DNA from: CAINEC01 sp046073825
GTDB lineage: Bacteria; Bacteroidota; Bacteroidia; AKYH767-A; OLB10
Assembly (NCBI GenBank): GCA_046073825.1
Contig: JBJTMY010000007.1
Location: 1 to 15,960 of the forward strand
Direction of reading: 5' to 3'
DNA length: 15,960 bases
A program made the position numbers and the translations under genes. Positions 15,235 through 15,960 of the stretch are shown piece by piece; the stretch's first letter is position 1, and every line of letters begins with the position of its first letter. Below the pieces are notes generated by a model. It was not told the origin of the DNA. It did not search any database and saw only the letters and a list, made by a program, of their open reading frames with translations.

Positions 15235-15882
15235 ATGAACCCTAAATTTTTGCTCGTATCGTCAACAGCTGCCGAAATCGAAGGTATTTGCGGTACTATA
15301 CAACCTTTTCAAGTTACGTCTATTAATGAAAATTGGTCGGTATTGGTAACAGGTGTTGGTATTACTCCAACAATTTTTCATCTCACAAAAGCATTACTCG
15401 AATTTCCATTTCAGCAAATTGTAAATGTCGGACTAGCCGGCGCTATTAATCGCGATTTGCATATCGGGGATGTGGTTAATGTAGTAGCCGATGAATTTGC
15501 TTTTTGGGGCGCTGAAAACAATAGTGAGTTTTTGTCGGTGTTCGATTTGGGTTTGCATAATGAGAATGAATACCCTTTTAAAAATAGAAAGCTTCAACCA
15601 AAAGAGTCATTATTTTCTTTAGATAATCTTAAAAAAGTAACAGGGCTCACCGTTCAAACTGTCACGGGTTCCTTGAATTCATTGAGCCAGCTATCAGCTT
15701 ATTATTCTTGTGATATTGAATCAATGGAGGGGGCAGCTGTTTTTTATGTGGCTAATCAGCTTAATATCCCTGCACTGCAAATTCGTGCAATAAGTAATTA
15801 TGTTGAACCACGCAATCGAGGGAATTGGAAAATCCAGGATGCCTTATTATCGCTTTCTCATGTGGTTAAGCAACTGTTGTAG
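15235..15882 (+). CDS. mqnB: Futalosine hydrolase
   Basis: 215 residues of the nucleoside phosphorylase/MTAN fold. It cleaves futalosine to dehypoxanthinylfutalosine and hypoxanthine in the futalosine route to menaquinone. Visible marks are the VGLAGA turn (66-71), IGDVVNV (77-83), the phosphorylase-superfamily motif IESMEGAAV (161-169) that binds the ribose, and the futalosine-hydrolase-like C-terminal run SNYVEPRNRGNW (187-198). The last motif separates it from MTA/SAH nucleosidase, which is the main alternative. It is divergent from the pterin operon. A promoter-like element at the window's right end suggests another gene just beyond; whether it is a further menaquinone gene cannot be seen. 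Confidence 0.9.
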   Translation: MNPKFLLVSSTAAEIEGICGTIQPFQVTSINENWSVLVTGVGITPTIFHLTKALLEFPFQQIVNVGLAGAINRDLHIGDVVNVVADEFAFWGAENNSEFLSVFDLGLHNENEYPFKNRKLQPKESLFSLDNLKKVTGLTVQTVTGSLNSLSQLSAYYSCDIESMEGAAVFYVANQLNIPALQIRAISNYVEPRNRGNWKIQDALLSLSHVVKQLL

Positions 15883-15933
15883 GTTGTTAATATCTGTGTT
15901 TTTAATGTTGATAGCATTTTTTTAAACAGGATG

Positions 15934-15960
15934 TTTGTATAGGTGCATTCAATAATTTTG
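15934..15960 (+). promoter_or_regulatory. Probable promoter for a gene beyond the right edge
   Basis: TTTG at 15934-15937 and TAATTTTG on the last eight bases (15953-15960) are spaced by 15 bases, slightly shorter than usual. The 78 bases after mqnB contain no other signal and no gene. By analogy with mqnB, eat and the LutA-like gene, a start codon may follow within a few bases of the window end. Confidence 0.4.

Noticed and set aside
15883..15960. Start of a further gene in the last 78 bases
   Set aside because: No open frame of useful length begins here. Only a promoter-like TAATTTTG at the edge is supported.

Overview
The window looks like a chromosomal piece of an AT-rich member of the Bacteroidota. 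Four things point there: a type IX secretion (T9SS) type A C-terminal sorting domain on one giant protein; SprB-like, GEVED and PKD/Ig-like modules typical of gliding or surface proteins in this phylum; matches to the phylum's TAnnTTTG -7 promoter element just upstream of most transcription-unit heads; and no Shine-Dalgarno sequences. The futalosine-type menaquinone gene (mqnB) would fit a Chitinophagales, Sphingobacteriales or Cytophagales relative better than typical Flavobacteriaceae, but this placement is an inference.

Bases 1-6577 (+ strand) hold three exported proteins. The first is the 3' part of a giant modular surface protein that ends in two dockerin-like calcium loops. The second is a 103-residue secreted protein that consists almost entirely of the same double loop (49 of 78 positions identical by eye, no gaps). 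The third is a 1046-residue repeat protein with a signal peptide, a MopE-like metal-binding motif, four or more PKD-like repeats and a T9SS sorting domain. Its synonymous codon use changes sharply in the middle. A rho-independent terminator at 6614-6652 closes this block.

Bases 6736-7464 (+) encode a LutA/YkgE-type two-CCG-domain Fe-S protein. It converges with the minus-strand block, leaving only 5 bases between the two stop codons.

Bases 15133 down to 7470 (- strand) are a run of eight tightly packed genes. In transcription order they are a pyruvoyl-tetrahydropterin synthase-type gene, folE, fabD, purB, an EamA/DMT permease, an ethanolamine permease (eat), eutB and eutC. The first four are housekeeping functions (pterin, fatty acid and purine synthesis). 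The last three form a compact ethanolamine import and B12-dependent deamination unit with overlapping genes. No reactivase, aldehyde dehydrogenase or microcompartment gene is visible. TAnnTTTG elements before the EamA gene and before eat suggest that these can be transcribed separately from the housekeeping genes.

Bases 15235-15882 (+) encode futalosine hydrolase (mqnB), divergent from the pterin gene. A further TAnnTTTG lies on the last eight bases and probably belongs to a gene that starts just outside the window.

The most unusual items are the stand-alone secreted dockerin-like protein beside a giant protein with the same tail, the codon-use step inside the third gene, the animal-type C-x5-HGH motif of the pterin synthase next to folE, and promoter elements so close to start codons that nearly leaderless mRNAs are expected. 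I saw no rRNA, tRNA, CRISPR array, insertion sequence or riboswitch, and no gene-free stretch longer than about 160 bases.
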